A stretch of 64,000 nucleotides of DNA, taken from Komagataeibacter xylinus. GTDB lineage: Bacteria; Pseudomonadota; Alphaproteobacteria; Acetobacterales; Acetobacteraceae. The notes under the pieces are model-generated. The model saw only the letters and a program-made list of their open reading frames with translations, did no database searches and was not told where the DNA came from. The translations under genes were made by a program, and so were the position numbers. The DNA lies in the NCBI RefSeq assembly GCF_004302915.1, contig NZ_QQBI01000006.1, positions 90,460 to 154,459 of the forward strand, written 5' to 3'. The number at the start of each line of letters is the position of its first letter. Position 1 is the stretch's first letter. This document shows, one piece after another, positions 20,335 to 29,583 of this stretch.

Positions 20335-21584
20335 GCTGCATCCAGCCCATAGGCGGTGTGGAGCGCGCGCACGGCCAGCTCGGTATATTCGGAGGCGATC
20401 AGCACCGAGACCTTGATCTCGCTTGTCGAGATGACCTGCACGTTGATGTTGCGCTCGGCCAGGGTGCGGAACATGGTGCTGGCCACACCGGCATGCGAGC
20501 GCATGCCAACACCCACGACGCTGATCTTGACCACGCTGTCATCGGTCTGCAGTTCGGCGTACTGGGTGGTGGCGTGGGTGCTTTCCAGCACCGAAATGGC
20601 GCGGGCGAGATCGGTCTTGCCCACGGTGAAGGTCATGTTTGTCATGCCATCATCGCCGGTGCTCTGCACGATCATGTCCACGTTCACGTTGGCGTCGGCC
20701 AGCGGGCCAAACACGGCGGCGGCAATGCCCGGCCGGTCGGGAAGCTGGCGGACGGAAACCTTCGCCTCGTCCCGGGAGTAGGCAATTCCGGCGACCTGTT
20801 CCTGTTCCACGATTTCGTCCTCATCCACGACTAATGAACCGGGCAGATGCCCTTCCGATGGTGCTGGCCCGTCATTGAAGCTGGAGAGCACCTGCACGCG
20901 CACGCGCTCCTTCATGGCCAGTTCCACGCTCCGGGTCTGGAGCACCTTGGCGCCGACCGATGCCAGTTCCAGCATCTCCTCGTAGGTGATGCGGTCCAGC
21001 TTGCGTGCCTTGGTAACAATACGGGGATCGGTTGTATAGATTCCGTCCACATCCGTGTAGATGTCGCAGCGATCCGCCTTCAGCGCCGCAGCCAGCGCCA
21101 CGGCCGAGGTGTCGGAACCGCCACGGCCCAGCGTGGTGATGCGCCCGTCTTCTCCAATGCCCTGGAAACCCGCCACGACCGGCACCTGGCCCGCGCGCAT
21201 GCTGGAAATCAGGGCCGCGCCATCGATTGATTCGATGCGGGCCTTGCCGTGGGCGTTATCGGTGCGCAACGGGATCTGCCAGCCCAGCCAGGAGCGGGCG
21301 TTGATGCCCAGCTTCTGCAACGCTATGGCCAGCAGGCCGCTGGTCACCTGCTCACCGGTGGAAACGACGGCATCGTATTCACGTTCATCGTGCGTTGCGG
21401 AAAGATCGCGGCAGTAACCGACAAGGCGGTTGGTCACGCCAGACATGGCGGAGACCACAACGGCAACCTCGCACCCGGCCTCGACCTGTTTCCGGACTTT
21501 TTCCGCCACGGCCCGAATCCGGTCAAGATCGGCGACGGAAGTGCCGCCGAATTTCATCACGATCCGCGGTACGGTAGGGGACAT
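20331..21584 (-). CDS. lysC: Aspartate kinase
   Basis: A 417-residue monofunctional aspartokinase. It phosphorylates aspartate at the entry to lysine, methionine and threonine synthesis. Motifs are VMKFGGTSV at the N-terminus, the kinase segment [17 protein letters not shown] and two C-terminal ACT domains that bind allosteric amino acids. It is divergent from ubiG, a layout common in Alphaproteobacteria. It begins a minus-strand series running to prfA. Confidence 0.97.
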   Translation of the reverse strand: MSPTVPRIVMKFGGTSVADLDRIRAVAEKVRKQVEAGCEVAVVVSAMSGVTNRLVGYCRDLSATHDEREYDAVVSTGEQVTSGLLAIALQKLGINARSWLGWQIPLRTDNAHGKARIESIDGAALISSMRAGQVPVVAGFQGIGEDGRITTLGRGGSDTSAVALAAALKADRCDIYTDVDGIYTTDPRIVTKARKLDRITYEEMLELASVGAKVLQTRSVELAMKERVRVQVLSSFNDGPAPSEGHLPGSLVVDEDEIVEQEQVAGIAYSRDEAKVSVRQLPDRPGIAAAVFGPLADANVNVDMIVQSTGDDGMTNMTFTVGKTDLARAISVLESTHATTQYAELQTDDSVVKISVVGVGMRSHAGVASTMFRTLAERNINVQVISTSEIKVSVLIASEYTELAVRALHTAYGLDAA

Positions 21585-21722
21585 CGGAATAATGGCTCCA
21601 TTATGGCTCGGGCTTCAGCATATCCGGAGTGGGGGCCAGTTGGCCAATCCGGGGCATTGCGTTATGCGCAAGCCGCGTCACATACATCTCCGCAGCTTCC
21701 GCGTCCAGCGGGAGAAAGCCAA

Positions 21723-22490
21723 ATGAAAGGCGGTGCACCCATGCAGCATCACGATTCGACCGTTGTGTCGGCGGATTCCGTCGCCCCGGATGAAATCGCC
21801 CATTTCAGCGATCTCGCTGCCCGATGGTGGGATCCCGCAGGCCCCATGCGCCCGCTCCATGCCATGAACGACCTGCGCACGGGCTGGGCCATGCGCCACC
21901 TGCCCGCCCCCGTGGCACAAGATGGCACGCGGCGCACGCTGCTCGATATCGGCTGTGGCGCGGGGCTGGCCAGCGAGGCCTTTGCCCGCGCGGGATTTGA
22001 CGTGACCGGGCTTGATGCCTCGCAGGCGGCGATCACGGCAGGGCGGCTGCACCTGCGCCACCATCCCCTGCCCCAGTCCGCAGGCCCGCTGGCCTATCGC
22101 TGTGGCAGCGCGGAAGAACTGGTGGCCCATCATGCGCGCTTCGATGCAATTTCCGCCCTTGAGGTGATCGAGCACGTCACCGACCCTGCCGCCTTCCTGG
22201 GCATGCTGGGCCGCCTGCTCAAACCGGGCGGGGCGATGGTGGTCTCGACCATGAACCGCACGTGGCGCTCGATGGCCATGGCCAAGATCGGGGCGGAATA
22301 CGTGCTGCGCCTGCTGCCCGTGGGCACGCATGACTGGAAAAAGTTCATCACGCCCGCCGAGCTGGGCCATTACGCCGCCCGCTCAGGCCTGCGCGTGACC
22401 GATGTGGCGGGCATGGTGCCCGGGCTGGGTGGCTGGCGCGAGAGCCGCGACATGGCGGTGAACTACATCGCGGCCCTCGTGCGCGACTGA
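21723..22490 (+). CDS. ubiG: Ubiquinone biosynthesis O-methyltransferase
   Basis: A 255-residue class I SAM methyltransferase with the UbiG signature ([12 protein letters not shown], then PLHAMNDLR), the SAM motif [13 protein letters not shown] and the family segment [14 protein letters not shown]. It carries out both O-methylations of ubiquinone synthesis. GGGAG at 21710-21714 favours the ATG at 21723; an ATG at 21741 is an alternative. UbiA at 38.6 kb belongs to the same pathway. Ubiquinone is the electron acceptor of the periplasmic dehydrogenases of acetic acid bacteria. Confidence 0.95.
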   Translation: MKGGAPMQHHDSTVVSADSVAPDEIAHFSDLAARWWDPAGPMRPLHAMNDLRTGWAMRHLPAPVAQDGTRRTLLDIGCGAGLASEAFARAGFDVTGLDASQAAITAGRLHLRHHPLPQSAGPLAYRCGSAEELVAHHARFDAISALEVIEHVTDPAAFLGMLGRLLKPGGAMVVSTMNRTWRSMAMAKIGAEYVLRLLPVGTHDWKKFITPAELGHYAARSGLRVTDVAGMVPGLGGWRESRDMAVNYIAALVRD

Positions 22491-22522
22491 TAAGGGCCAC
22501 GCACCCGTTGCGGTCAGGCCAC

Positions 22523-23755
22523 TCAGATCGTGTTCATGAACGCGAACGTGGTCGGGCTGCCCACGGGGGTGAAGTTCCATGTAAAGTCGAGCACGCCGGT
22601 CTGGGCATTGGCCTTGAAGGACGTGACCGAATCACTGCGCTGGTTGGCGCAGAACAGGAAGGTGCCGCTGGGGTCGAACATCATGGCGCGACCGTAATCG
22701 GCATGCATCCAGATTTCTTCCACCAGGTTGAGCGTGCCGTCATCGTTCACGTGAAAGCTGGCCAGCGAATCGCCCAGCCGGTTTGATACATACAGGTATT
22801 TGCCATTGGGCGAGAGCAGGATGCCAGCAGCCAGCGTACTGCCGCGGAAATGCGGGGTGACGGTGCTGACGGTCTGCTGCGGCACGATCTCGCCGGTCTG
22901 CGGGTTGAAGGTGGCGGCGACCACTTTCGAATCCTGCTCGCCCAGAATGTAGATCATCGTCCCCTTTTCATTGAAGGAGAAGTGGCGCGGGGCGGAACCC
23001 GGCGTCATGGCGATGAAGGGTGTCTTGGCGGGCACGAGGCGGCCGGTATGCAGGTCGAGCGTCCAGACATAAACCCGGTCCAGCCCGGCATCACACGCCA
23101 GGACGTAGCGGCCCGAGGGGTCGGAGGCCACCATGTGCACATGCGCCATGGAATGGTCGCTGATGGCAAAGTTGCCCGGCGGGTTGTCTGCCGCGCGGTC
23201 GGGCATGCGCGGGCCGGTATTGTGCACGACATCGGTCGGGTCACCGAGGCTGCCATCGGGGTGGATGGGCAGCACGCCCACCGTGCCGCCCATGTAGTTG
23301 GCCACCAGCACGTATTTGCCCGAGGCATGGATGCTCAGATGCGCGGGCACGGCGCCGCCTGAACGCATGACGTTGAGCTTGGTCAGTTCCCCGCTCGAGC
23401 GGTTGACCGAGAACGCGGTGACGCAGCCTTCCTTGTTGGCATTGAAATCATCGATCTCGCTCAGGGCGTAGAGATGCTTGAAATCACTGGACATGGCCAT
23501 GAAGGACGGGCTGGCGATATCCACATAGGTCATGAGCGGGGAAAGGCTGCTGGTATCGGGGTTCATCTCGAACACCGATATGCCCTGCCCGTTGCCAGCC
23601 CCGCCCGGTGGGGCATGCTGGGTGTAGCCGCCAATGTAGCAGATGGTGCGGGGCTTGTTGCCCGGCGCGGTCTGCGCCACGGCGCGGCGGGAGAGTACGG
23701 GCACGGTGGCGGCCAGGGCTGTGGCGAAGGTGCGGCGTGAGAGGGGGGTGCTCAT
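22523..23755 (-). CDS. Tat-exported lactonase, 7-bladed beta-propeller (6-phosphogluconolactonase-like)
   Basis: A 410-residue protein with a Tat signal (SRRTF at residues 6-10, cleavage near AVAQ) followed by a lactonase-family beta-propeller. Repeated strands such as LSIHASGKYVLVANY, ASDPSGRYVLACD and LLSPNGKYLYVSNR mark the blades. Cytoplasmic members (Pgl/YbhE) hydrolyse 6-phosphogluconolactone; export here points to a periplasmic sugar lactone instead. In acetic acid bacteria, glucono-lactone made by periplasmic glucose dehydrogenase is a plausible substrate, but this is inference. The DUF2147 gene lies 46 bases upstream on the same strand. Confidence 0.82.
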   Translation of the reverse strand: MSTPLSRRTFATALAATVPVLSRRAVAQTAPGNKPRTICYIGGYTQHAPPGGAGNGQGISVFEMNPDTSSLSPLMTYVDIASPSFMAMSSDFKHLYALSEIDDFNANKEGCVTAFSVNRSSGELTKLNVMRSGGAVPAHLSIHASGKYVLVANYMGGTVGVLPIHPDGSLGDPTDVVHNTGPRMPDRAADNPPGNFAISDHSMAHVHMVASDPSGRYVLACDAGLDRVYVWTLDLHTGRLVPAKTPFIAMTPGSAPRHFSFNEKGTMIYILGEQDSKVVAATFNPQTGEIVPQQTVSTVTPHFRGSTLAAGILLSPNGKYLYVSNRLGDSLASFHVNDDGTLNLVEEIWMHADYGRAMMFDPSGTFLFCANQRSDSVTSFKANAQTGVLDFTWNFTPVGSPTTFAFMNTI

Positions 23756-23801
23756 GACAGAAAGGACGATCCTGGTCAGTTGGAACTGTTTTTATTGCTT
23801 G

Positions 23802-24308
23802 CTACGGCAGTTTGCAGGCGGGGCCGATATCCCCGGTATAGCGGGTCCAGGTTTCGGTTTCACCAAATAAAGGCACTGCCACGAAACCGCGCAGCTTCAG
23901 GTCACCCGATTGCGAGACCCACAGCTTGGCATGGTACACATGCCCGGTATCCGGATCGGTGACATGGCCATTCCAGTGCCCCTTCGTTTCGGGGTCGGGG
24001 GTAAACCCGTTGAGCATGGGAAGGTTGCATTCGGGCTCGCCCCGCTTGTCGCGCGGCATGTCGGTGGTGTAGCGCAGCCCGGCCAGCCTGCCGCACACTT
24101 CCTGCCCGCACTGGCTGATCTCGAACACGCCGTCATGGTCCTTGGTCATCCACCGGCCAATAATGTCCGGCTCCCCGGCATGGGCGGTAACGGGGGAAGC
24201 CAGCCCGACCGCCATGGCACATAACGCGGCCATGGCCGGCAGGGTGAACGCCCGGAGGATGCGGCCGCCCGCCTCGCCCGGCGTCATGTTCCGTTTTGTG
24301 TCGTGCAT
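23802..24308 (-). CDS. DUF2147 family exported protein
   Basis: A 168-residue protein. A basic N-terminus and hydrophobic stretch end at a probable signal cleavage after TAHA. The mature part has the DUF2147 pattern: IIGRWMTKDHDGVFEI, a cysteine pair in CGQEVCGR and a C-terminal GFVAVPLFGETETWTR. DUF2147 is a lipocalin-like periplasmic or outer-membrane-associated domain of unknown function. The ATG at 24308 follows GGGGGA; upstream Met 24329 is possible. Confidence 0.82.
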   Translation of the reverse strand: MHDTKRNMTPGEAGGRILRAFTLPAMAALCAMAVGLASPVTAHAGEPDIIGRWMTKDHDGVFEISQCGQEVCGRLAGLRYTTDMPRDKRGEPECNLPMLNGFTPDPETKGHWNGHVTDPDTGHVYHAKLWVSQSGDLKLRGFVAVPLFGETETWTRYTGDIGPACKLP

Positions 24309-24375
24309 CTTGAATCGTTCCCCCGACATGGCGCGCGTCCCGGTCTGTGCCCCGGGGCACGCTTGCGTCTACCCT

Positions 24376-24846
24376 CTAGCTGTCAGCGCGCCGGACCCAT
24401 GGAATGGCGTGAACTTCCACGCCCGCCTCATCGAGTTCGGCATGCTCCTCTTGCGTCATGCTACCATAAATGCCCCGGGCTTCACGCTCGCCATGGTGCA
24501 TGCCCAGGGCTTCCTCGGCAAAGCGGTCGCCCACGTCTTCACATTCCGCCTCAACCGTGTCGCGTATTTTCTGTAACAGGGCGAGCATGGTATCAGGCAT
24601 GGCCTGTGGCGCATGGCCGGGTGGCGTGGGCGCAGACATGGCAGGCGTTACGGCTGCCGCCTCCGCCTGGCGTGCAGGCATGCCCGTATGGACGGCGGGC
24701 GCCATGAGGGCGCGCGTCACGTCGGGCGAGCCGCAATGCGGGCAGGACAGCAGCCCGGCCGCGGCCTGCTGCTCGAACGCGGCGCTGCCGGGAAACCACC
24801 CTTCAAATTCATGCCCCGCACCACAGCGCAACTGATACCGGATCAT
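24376..24846 (-). CDS. DUF1178 family zinc-ribbon-like protein
   Basis: A 156-residue protein. The N-terminus MIRYQLRCGAGHEFEGWF and the CPHC pair about 25 residues later form the zinc-ribbon-like start of DUF1178; the C-terminal half is acidic and helical and includes GDRFAEEALGMHHGE. Function is unknown. It is 9 bases downstream of grxC; in many Alphaproteobacteria a nitrilase-family gene lies between them, and it is absent here. Confidence 0.86.
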   Translation of the reverse strand: MIRYQLRCGAGHEFEGWFPGSAAFEQQAAAGLLSCPHCGSPDVTRALMAPAVHTGMPARQAEAAAVTPAMSAPTPPGHAPQAMPDTMLALLQKIRDTVEAECEDVGDRFAEEALGMHHGEREARGIYGSMTQEEHAELDEAGVEVHAIPWVRRADS

Positions 24847-24855
24847 GCCGTTATA

Positions 24856-25116
24856 TCAGCCCTTGCCCAGCAGGCCATCGAGCCGGCCCGCGCGCTCGAG
24901 CGCCATCAGGTCATCGCAGCCGCCAATGGGCGTATTGTCAATGAAGATCTGCGGCACCGTGGTGCGCCCGCCCGAGCGGCTGATGGATTGCGCGCGCTCG
25001 GGCGTGCCGTAGGGGGCATCGATTTCGTTGAAGGAGACACCCTTGTGCTGGAGCAGCCGCACGGCGCGGATGCAGTAGGGGCAGCCGGGTTGGGTGTAGA
25101 TATCGATTGCGGGCAT
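24856..25116 (-). CDS. grxC: Glutaredoxin 3
   Basis: An 86-residue dithiol glutaredoxin with the active site C12-P-Y-C15 (PGCPYC), the cis-proline segment TTVPQIF and the glutathione-binding GGCDDLMAL. It reduces protein disulfides with glutathione; gshA in this window makes the glutathione precursor. It lies 76 bases after comF on the same strand. Confidence 0.96.
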   Translation of the reverse strand: MPAIDIYTQPGCPYCIRAVRLLQHKGVSFNEIDAPYGTPERAQSISRSGGRTTVPQIFIDNTPIGGCDDLMALERAGRLDGLLGKG

Positions 25117-25192
25117 TGAACCTTCACTTGGCTTGCGGGTTGGATCCGCCCCATGGTCCGGGGCGAATGCATCTGTTCTGGACCATCCTATC

Positions 25193-25951
25193 CTATTGCG
25201 GCGCATGCTGGCCACTGGCACGCGCGGCGGCAAGCACATCAACCCGCGCGGCGCCTGCCGCAAGCAGGGGCACCGTGCAGGCGGCCAGCGTGGCGCCGGT
25301 GGTCATCACATCATCCACCACGATCACATGCCGCCCCGCCAGCGCGGGAACAACCCCGGGGCGCACCGTAATTGCCCCATGCATGAGGTGCTGGCGCTGG
25401 CTGCGACCCAGACCTTCAAGCGGGCGGGTGGCACGGGTGCGCTCAAGCCCGTCACACAGGGCCGCAGCGCCCGCGAGACCTGCCAGCGCGCGGGCCAGAA
25501 GGGCAGCCTGGTTGTAGCGGCGGCCAAACAGCCGCAGGCGATGCAGCGGGACCGGCATGAAAAGGCTCTCCCCCGTCATGATGTCGCTGGCCGCCATGGC
25601 CATGTAACGTGCCAGCAGCGCTACGTTTTCCGTGCGGTCGGCATATTTCAGCGGCAGGATCAGGCTGCGTGCGGTCTCATCATACATCATGGCGGCCCGC
25701 GCTTCACGCCACGGCGGCGGGTTGTGCTCGCAGGTGGTGCAGGTCATGTCCGGCCCCGCTGCCGCGCGTGAAGCGAATGGCAGGGCGCAGCGGCGGCAGA
25801 ACGGCGGCGTAATCAGGTGCAGCCGGCCCACGCACGCGCCACACAGATGCCCCGCCCGGGCCACCTCCGCCCCGCAGGCAAGGCAGCGGGGCGGAAACAG
25901 CAGGTCAAGCACCGGCGTTGCGGCCCTGCGCCACCACGGGGCGCGGTTCAT
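25193..25951 (-). CDS. comF: ComF family phosphoribosyltransferase-like protein
   Basis: A 252-residue protein with an N-terminal zinc-finger-like region (CLACG, CGAC, CRRC, CTTC) and a C-terminal PRTase fold carrying VIVVDDVMTTGATL. ComF (GntX/YhgH) family members are linked to DNA uptake and to use of DNA as nutrient, but the enzymatic role is unresolved. It is divergent from the methyltransferase at 26008 and precedes grxC, a conserved alphaproteobacterial arrangement. Confidence 0.92.
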   Translation of the reverse strand: MNRAPWWRRAATPVLDLLFPPRCLACGAEVARAGHLCGACVGRLHLITPPFCRRCALPFASRAAAGPDMTCTTCEHNPPPWREARAAMMYDETARSLILPLKYADRTENVALLARYMAMAASDIMTGESLFMPVPLHRLRLFGRRYNQAALLARALAGLAGAAALCDGLERTRATRPLEGLGRSQRQHLMHGAITVRPGVVPALAGRHVIVVDDVMTTGATLAACTVPLLAAGAARVDVLAAARASGQHAPQ

Positions 25952-26007
25952 GGGCTCACACGATCGTGGGCTTGGCAGGACGCGGGCATGCGTTCACACC
26001 AAGGGGC

Positions 26008-26871
26008 ATGAGCCCGGATGTGCCGCAGATCTTCGACCGCCATGCCGTCAGGCTGCACCGTGACCGCGCCGCGCGTGACGTGGCGGCCGTGCGCCCCATT
26101 GTGGAGGAAGCCGCCACCCGCCTGCTCGACCGGCTGGATGACGTCACGCGCCCCTTCGCCACGGCGCTGGACATTGGTGGGCGTGGCGTCGTGGCCCCAC
26201 GCCTGCGCGCGCGCGGCATCCAGACCGTTGCCGCCGATCTCTCGCCCCGCATGGCCGCCCTTGATGCCGGCCCCGCCGTGGCCATGGATGGGGAATGGCT
26301 GCCCTTCTCGCCGCACAGTTTCGACCTGGTGGTGGCGTGCCTTTCGCTGCACTGGGTCAATGACCTGCCGGGGCTGCTGGCGCAGGTGCGTCATGTGCTG
26401 GCGCCTGACGGGCTGTTCCTGGCCTGCATGCCCGTGCTGCCCACGCTGGGCGGGCTGCGTACCGCCCTGATGGAAGCCGAGATGGCGCAGCGCGGTGGCG
26501 TCTCGCCGCGCGTCTCGCCCTTTCCCGGCCTGCGCGACTGCGCCGCCCTGCTGCAACGCGCAGGGTTTGCCCTGCCGGTGGCCGATGCGGATGTGATCGA
26601 ACTGAGTTACGCAACCCCCATGGGCCTGCTGGCCGATCTGCGCCACGCAGGCGAGACCAATGCCCTGCACCAGCGCGCGCGGGGCCTGACATCCCCCGCC
26701 CTGCTGGCCGATGCCCTTGGCCGCCTGCCGCGTGATGCCGATGGCTGTGTGGCGCAGTCGCTGCACATCGCGGTCATGACCGGCTGGGCCCCTGCCCCCA
26801 CGCAACCCCGACCCCTCCGGCCAGGCCAGTTCAGCGTGAGCCTTGAGGAAGCGCTGCGCGACCCACCCTGA
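26008..26871 (+). CDS. Class I SAM-dependent methyltransferase, NDUFAF5/BioC-like
   Basis: A 287-residue protein that starts with IFDRHAVRLHRDRAA and contains a SAM fold (ATALDIGGRGVVAPRL, then AVAMDGEWLPF, then CLSLHWVNDLPG). The NDUFAF5/BioC-like type is common next to comF in Alphaproteobacteria. A real BioC is already present in the biotin operon, so this one is more likely the NDUFAF5-like protein; human NDUFAF5 hydroxylates an arginine of complex I subunit NDUFS7. Activity is not determined by sequence. Confidence 0.8.
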   Translation: MSPDVPQIFDRHAVRLHRDRAARDVAAVRPIVEEAATRLLDRLDDVTRPFATALDIGGRGVVAPRLRARGIQTVAADLSPRMAALDAGPAVAMDGEWLPFSPHSFDLVVACLSLHWVNDLPGLLAQVRHVLAPDGLFLACMPVLPTLGGLRTALMEAEMAQRGGVSPRVSPFPGLRDCAALLQRAGFALPVADADVIELSYATPMGLLADLRHAGETNALHQRARGLTSPALLADALGRLPRDADGCVAQSLHIAVMTGWAPAPTQPRPLRPGQFSVSLEEALRDPP

Positions 26872-26874
26872 CAT

Positions 26875-27894
26875 TCACCCCCCCGTGACACTCATGTGGC
26901 GGCGCACGCGGGCGGGGTCATCGGCATCGCGCCCGATCAGGAAATCATGCCCCTTCGGCTTGCGCAGGATGGCGGCGCGGACATGATCCATCATCGCCAC
27001 GTCATCCTCGCCCGCGCGCAGGGGCGCGCGCAGGTCGGTCGAACCTTCATGGCCCAGGCAGGTGTAAAGCCTGCCGGTGCATGACAGCCGCACGCGATTG
27101 CAGCTTTCACAGAAATTATGGGTCATGGGCGTGATGAAGCCGATGCGCTGGCCGGTCTGGCCAATGCGGGCGTAACGCGCCGGGCCGCCGGTGCGGTAGG
27201 CCAGTGGTTCCAGCGCCCAGCGCCGCTCAAGCCCGCGGCGCACGGTTGAGAGCGGCAGGTAATGATCGGTGCGGTCCTCGCCCGTCTCGCCCATGGGCAT
27301 GGTCTCGATCAGGCACAGATCGGCACCGATCTCGCCGCACCAGGCGATCAGGGTATCGAATTCATCCTCATTCACGCCCGCCATGGCCACGGTGTTGATG
27401 CGCACCGCAAGCCCCGCCTCCCTTGCTGCACGGATGCCATCAAGCGTGCGGGCGAGGTTGCCGCGCCGGGTGATGCGGGCAAAGCGGGAGGGATCAAGCG
27501 AATCAAGGCTGACATTGACGCGGCGCACGCCCGCTGCCCGCAGGCCATCGGCAAATTCGGCCAGCCTGCTGGCATTGGTGGTGAGCGTGAGTTCATCCAG
27601 CCCCGGCTGGCCGGTATCGCGGTGCAGCCATTTGCCCATCTCGTGAAAGAAGGACATGACATCGCGCCGCACCAGCGGCTCACCCCCGGTCACCCGCAGC
27701 CTGCGCACGCCGTGGCGGATGAAGGCCGTGCACAGGCGCTCGAGTTCGGGCAGCGACAGGATTTCCGCCTTGGGCAGGAAGGTCATGTCCTCGGCCATGC
27801 AATAGATGCAGCGCATGTCGCACCGGTCGGTGACTGACACGCGCAGGTAGGTCAGCAGGCGGCCGTAGGAATCGGGTAGCGGGGCATGGTTCAT
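26875..27894 (-). CDS. moaA: GTP 3',8-cyclase MoaA
   Basis: A 339-residue radical SAM enzyme for the first step of molybdenum cofactor synthesis. The N-terminal cluster motif is CDMRCIYC, the SAM motif includes VTGGEPLVR, the second cluster uses CESCNRVRLSC and a further Cys, and the protein ends in the functional Gly-Gly. It is convergent with the methyltransferase gene (3-base gap) and lies 13 bases after the DUF3553 gene. Confidence 0.97.
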   Translation of the reverse strand: MNHAPLPDSYGRLLTYLRVSVTDRCDMRCIYCMAEDMTFLPKAEILSLPELERLCTAFIRHGVRRLRVTGGEPLVRRDVMSFFHEMGKWLHRDTGQPGLDELTLTTNASRLAEFADGLRAAGVRRVNVSLDSLDPSRFARITRRGNLARTLDGIRAAREAGLAVRINTVAMAGVNEDEFDTLIAWCGEIGADLCLIETMPMGETGEDRTDHYLPLSTVRRGLERRWALEPLAYRTGGPARYARIGQTGQRIGFITPMTHNFCESCNRVRLSCTGRLYTCLGHEGSTDLRAPLRAGEDDVAMMDHVRAAILRKPKGHDFLIGRDADDPARVRRHMSVTGG

Positions 27895-27907
27895 GCAGTC
27901 ACAAACC

Positions 27908-28129
27908 CTAGGACAGCACGGTCAGCTGCACGACCATGGCATTGACCATTACCTTGCCAGCATGGGGAAACATGACCGTAACGCGTTCGCCAATGGCCGA
28001 CTGCACGGCGCCATCGCCCCATTCCGGGTGGTCGGGGTGGCGGACCAGTTGCCCCGGAACAAGAAAGGACCGGAAAGGTGGAGGGGCCATGATGCTGCGC
28101 GGTTCCTGCATGGGGGTCATGACCGGCAT
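27908..28129 (-). CDS. DUF3553 family small protein
   Basis: A 73-residue protein. The core VRHPDHPEWGDGAVQS followed by RVTVMFPHAGK matches DUF3553, an SH3-like beta-barrel domain also found at the C-terminus of some UvrD-type helicases. Stand-alone copies have no assigned role. It is 13 bases before moaA and probably co-transcribed. Several Met codons near the N-terminus leave the exact start open. Confidence 0.78.
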   Translation of the reverse strand: MPVMTPMQEPRSIMAPPPFRSFLVPGQLVRHPDHPEWGDGAVQSAIGERVTVMFPHAGKVMVNAMVVQLTVLS

Positions 28130-28245
28130 ATCGGACCGGTGCGGGTCTTATTAAACCCCATTGGCGGGTATTCAACAAAAAAACAGCCCGCCCATGGCCG
28201 CGGCACCGCCTTTTCCGCCATCACAAGGCATGTTACCGCAAGGGC

Positions 28246-29583
28246 ATGCACACCCCTTTTTCCCGACCGGTACAGGCATTGAGCCACCGCCCTGCCATGA
28301 GCAGCCTCCTGTGCGGCGCCATGCTGGGGGCGGGGTGGCATGGCCTGTCCACCCTGCTGGCCCCTGCCCTGCGCCTCAACCTGCGCCGCAGGCTGGCGCG
28401 TGGCAGGGAAAGCCTGGCCAGCCTGCCCCAGCGGCGCGGCCTGGCCAGCCGATCGCGCCCTCCGGGGTTGCTTGTATGGCTGCATGCGGCCAGCGTGGGC
28501 GAGACGGTTGCCCTCCTCCCGGTGGTGGAGCAGCTTCTCGACGCCAGTCCGGCGCTGCACGTTCTGGTCACGACCGGCACGGTCACGGGAAATGCCATTT
28601 TGCATGACCGCCTGCCTGCCATGGCCGGGCAGGAGCGGGTCATTGCGCAATTTGCGCCGCTGGACGTGCCACGGTGGGGGGCGCGGTTTCTTGATCACTG
28701 GCGCCCGGACGTGGGCGCGCTGGTGGAAAGCGAGCTCTGGCCCAACCTGATTGCCGCCTGCCACGCGCGGCATATGCCACTGGCCCTGCTCAACGGCCGC
28801 ATGTCCGACCGCTCCCTGGCCAGCTGGCGCAGGGCCGCCTGCCTTCTGGCCCGCATGCTCTCGACCTTTGCGTGGGTCATGGCCCGCAGCGCGGAGGATG
28901 CAGCCCGCCTGCAACACGGCGGCGCAACCCGGATCGACCTGATTGCCGACCTCAAGGACGCAGCGCCCCCCCTGCCACATGACCCGGCGGCACTGGCGGA
29001 ACTGCGATCCCTGCTGGCCGGGCGGCCGGTCTGGGTCGCCGCCTCCACCCATGAGGGAGAAGACGCCACCATCATCGCCGCCAGCACCCTTGTGCGCCAG
29101 GTGGTGCCCGATGCCCTGACCATCCTCATCCCCCGCCACCCTGAACGCGGCGCGGATATCGCCGCCCGCGCCAGCGCCCCGCGCCGCGCATTGGGGCAGA
29201 CCCCTGCCGCGCAGGACGGACTATGGATCTGTGACACGCTGGGCGAGATGGGCCTGCTCCTTGCCCTTGGCGCACCGGTGCTGATGGGCAACAGCCTGCC
29301 GGGCTGCGCGGGCGGCGGCCATAACCCGCTGGAACCCGCGCGTGCCGCCTGCCCCGTGGCCAGTGGGCCACGGATCGGCAATTTCCGGCAGGCTTACGCC
29401 CGGATGGAGGACGGCGTGCGGTTTGTCGAAACCCCGCCCGATATCGCCCAGTGGCTCATTCCCCTGCTCCAGAGCCCCGAAGCCTGCCACAGGGCAGGCG
29501 CGCGCGCCCGGCGGCATGCCCTGCCGGATTCCACGCTGGCCCGGAACATAGCCCAAGCCCTGCTTGCACTAGGTCCGCGCTGA
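28246..29583 (+). CDS. waaA: 3-deoxy-D-manno-octulosonic acid (Kdo) transferase
   Basis: A 445-residue GT30 enzyme that adds Kdo to lipid IVA at the inner membrane. It has an N-terminal hydrophobic anchor, LLVWLHAASVGE with the catalytic-site Glu of the family, WRPDVGALVESELWPNLI, and the donor-binding GGHNPLEPA near the C-terminus. A second possible start at 28297 gives a more usual 428 residues; neither has a strong ribosome site. Its stop overlaps the lpxK start by one base. Confidence 0.95.
   Translation: MHTPFSRPVQALSHRPAMSSLLCGAMLGAGWHGLSTLLAPALRLNLRRRLARGRESLASLPQRRGLASRSRPPGLLVWLHAASVGETVALLPVVEQLLDASPALHVLVTTGTVTGNAILHDRLPAMAGQERVIAQFAPLDVPRWGARFLDHWRPDVGALVESELWPNLIAACHARHMPLALLNGRMSDRSLASWRRAACLLARMLSTFAWVMARSAEDAARLQHGGATRIDLIADLKDAAPPLPHDPAALAELRSLLAGRPVWVAASTHEGEDATIIAASTLVRQVVPDALTILIPRHPERGADIAARASAPRRALGQTPAAQDGLWICDTLGEMGLLLALGAPVLMGNSLPGCAGGGHNPLEPARAACPVASGPRIGNFRQAYARMEDGVRFVETPPDIAQWLIPLLQSPEACHRAGARARRHALPDSTLARNIAQALLALGPR

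Noticed and set aside
26008..26871. A second bioC
   Set aside because: Same methyltransferase superfamily, but comF context and the presence of BioC in the biotin operon favour the NDUFAF5-like type.
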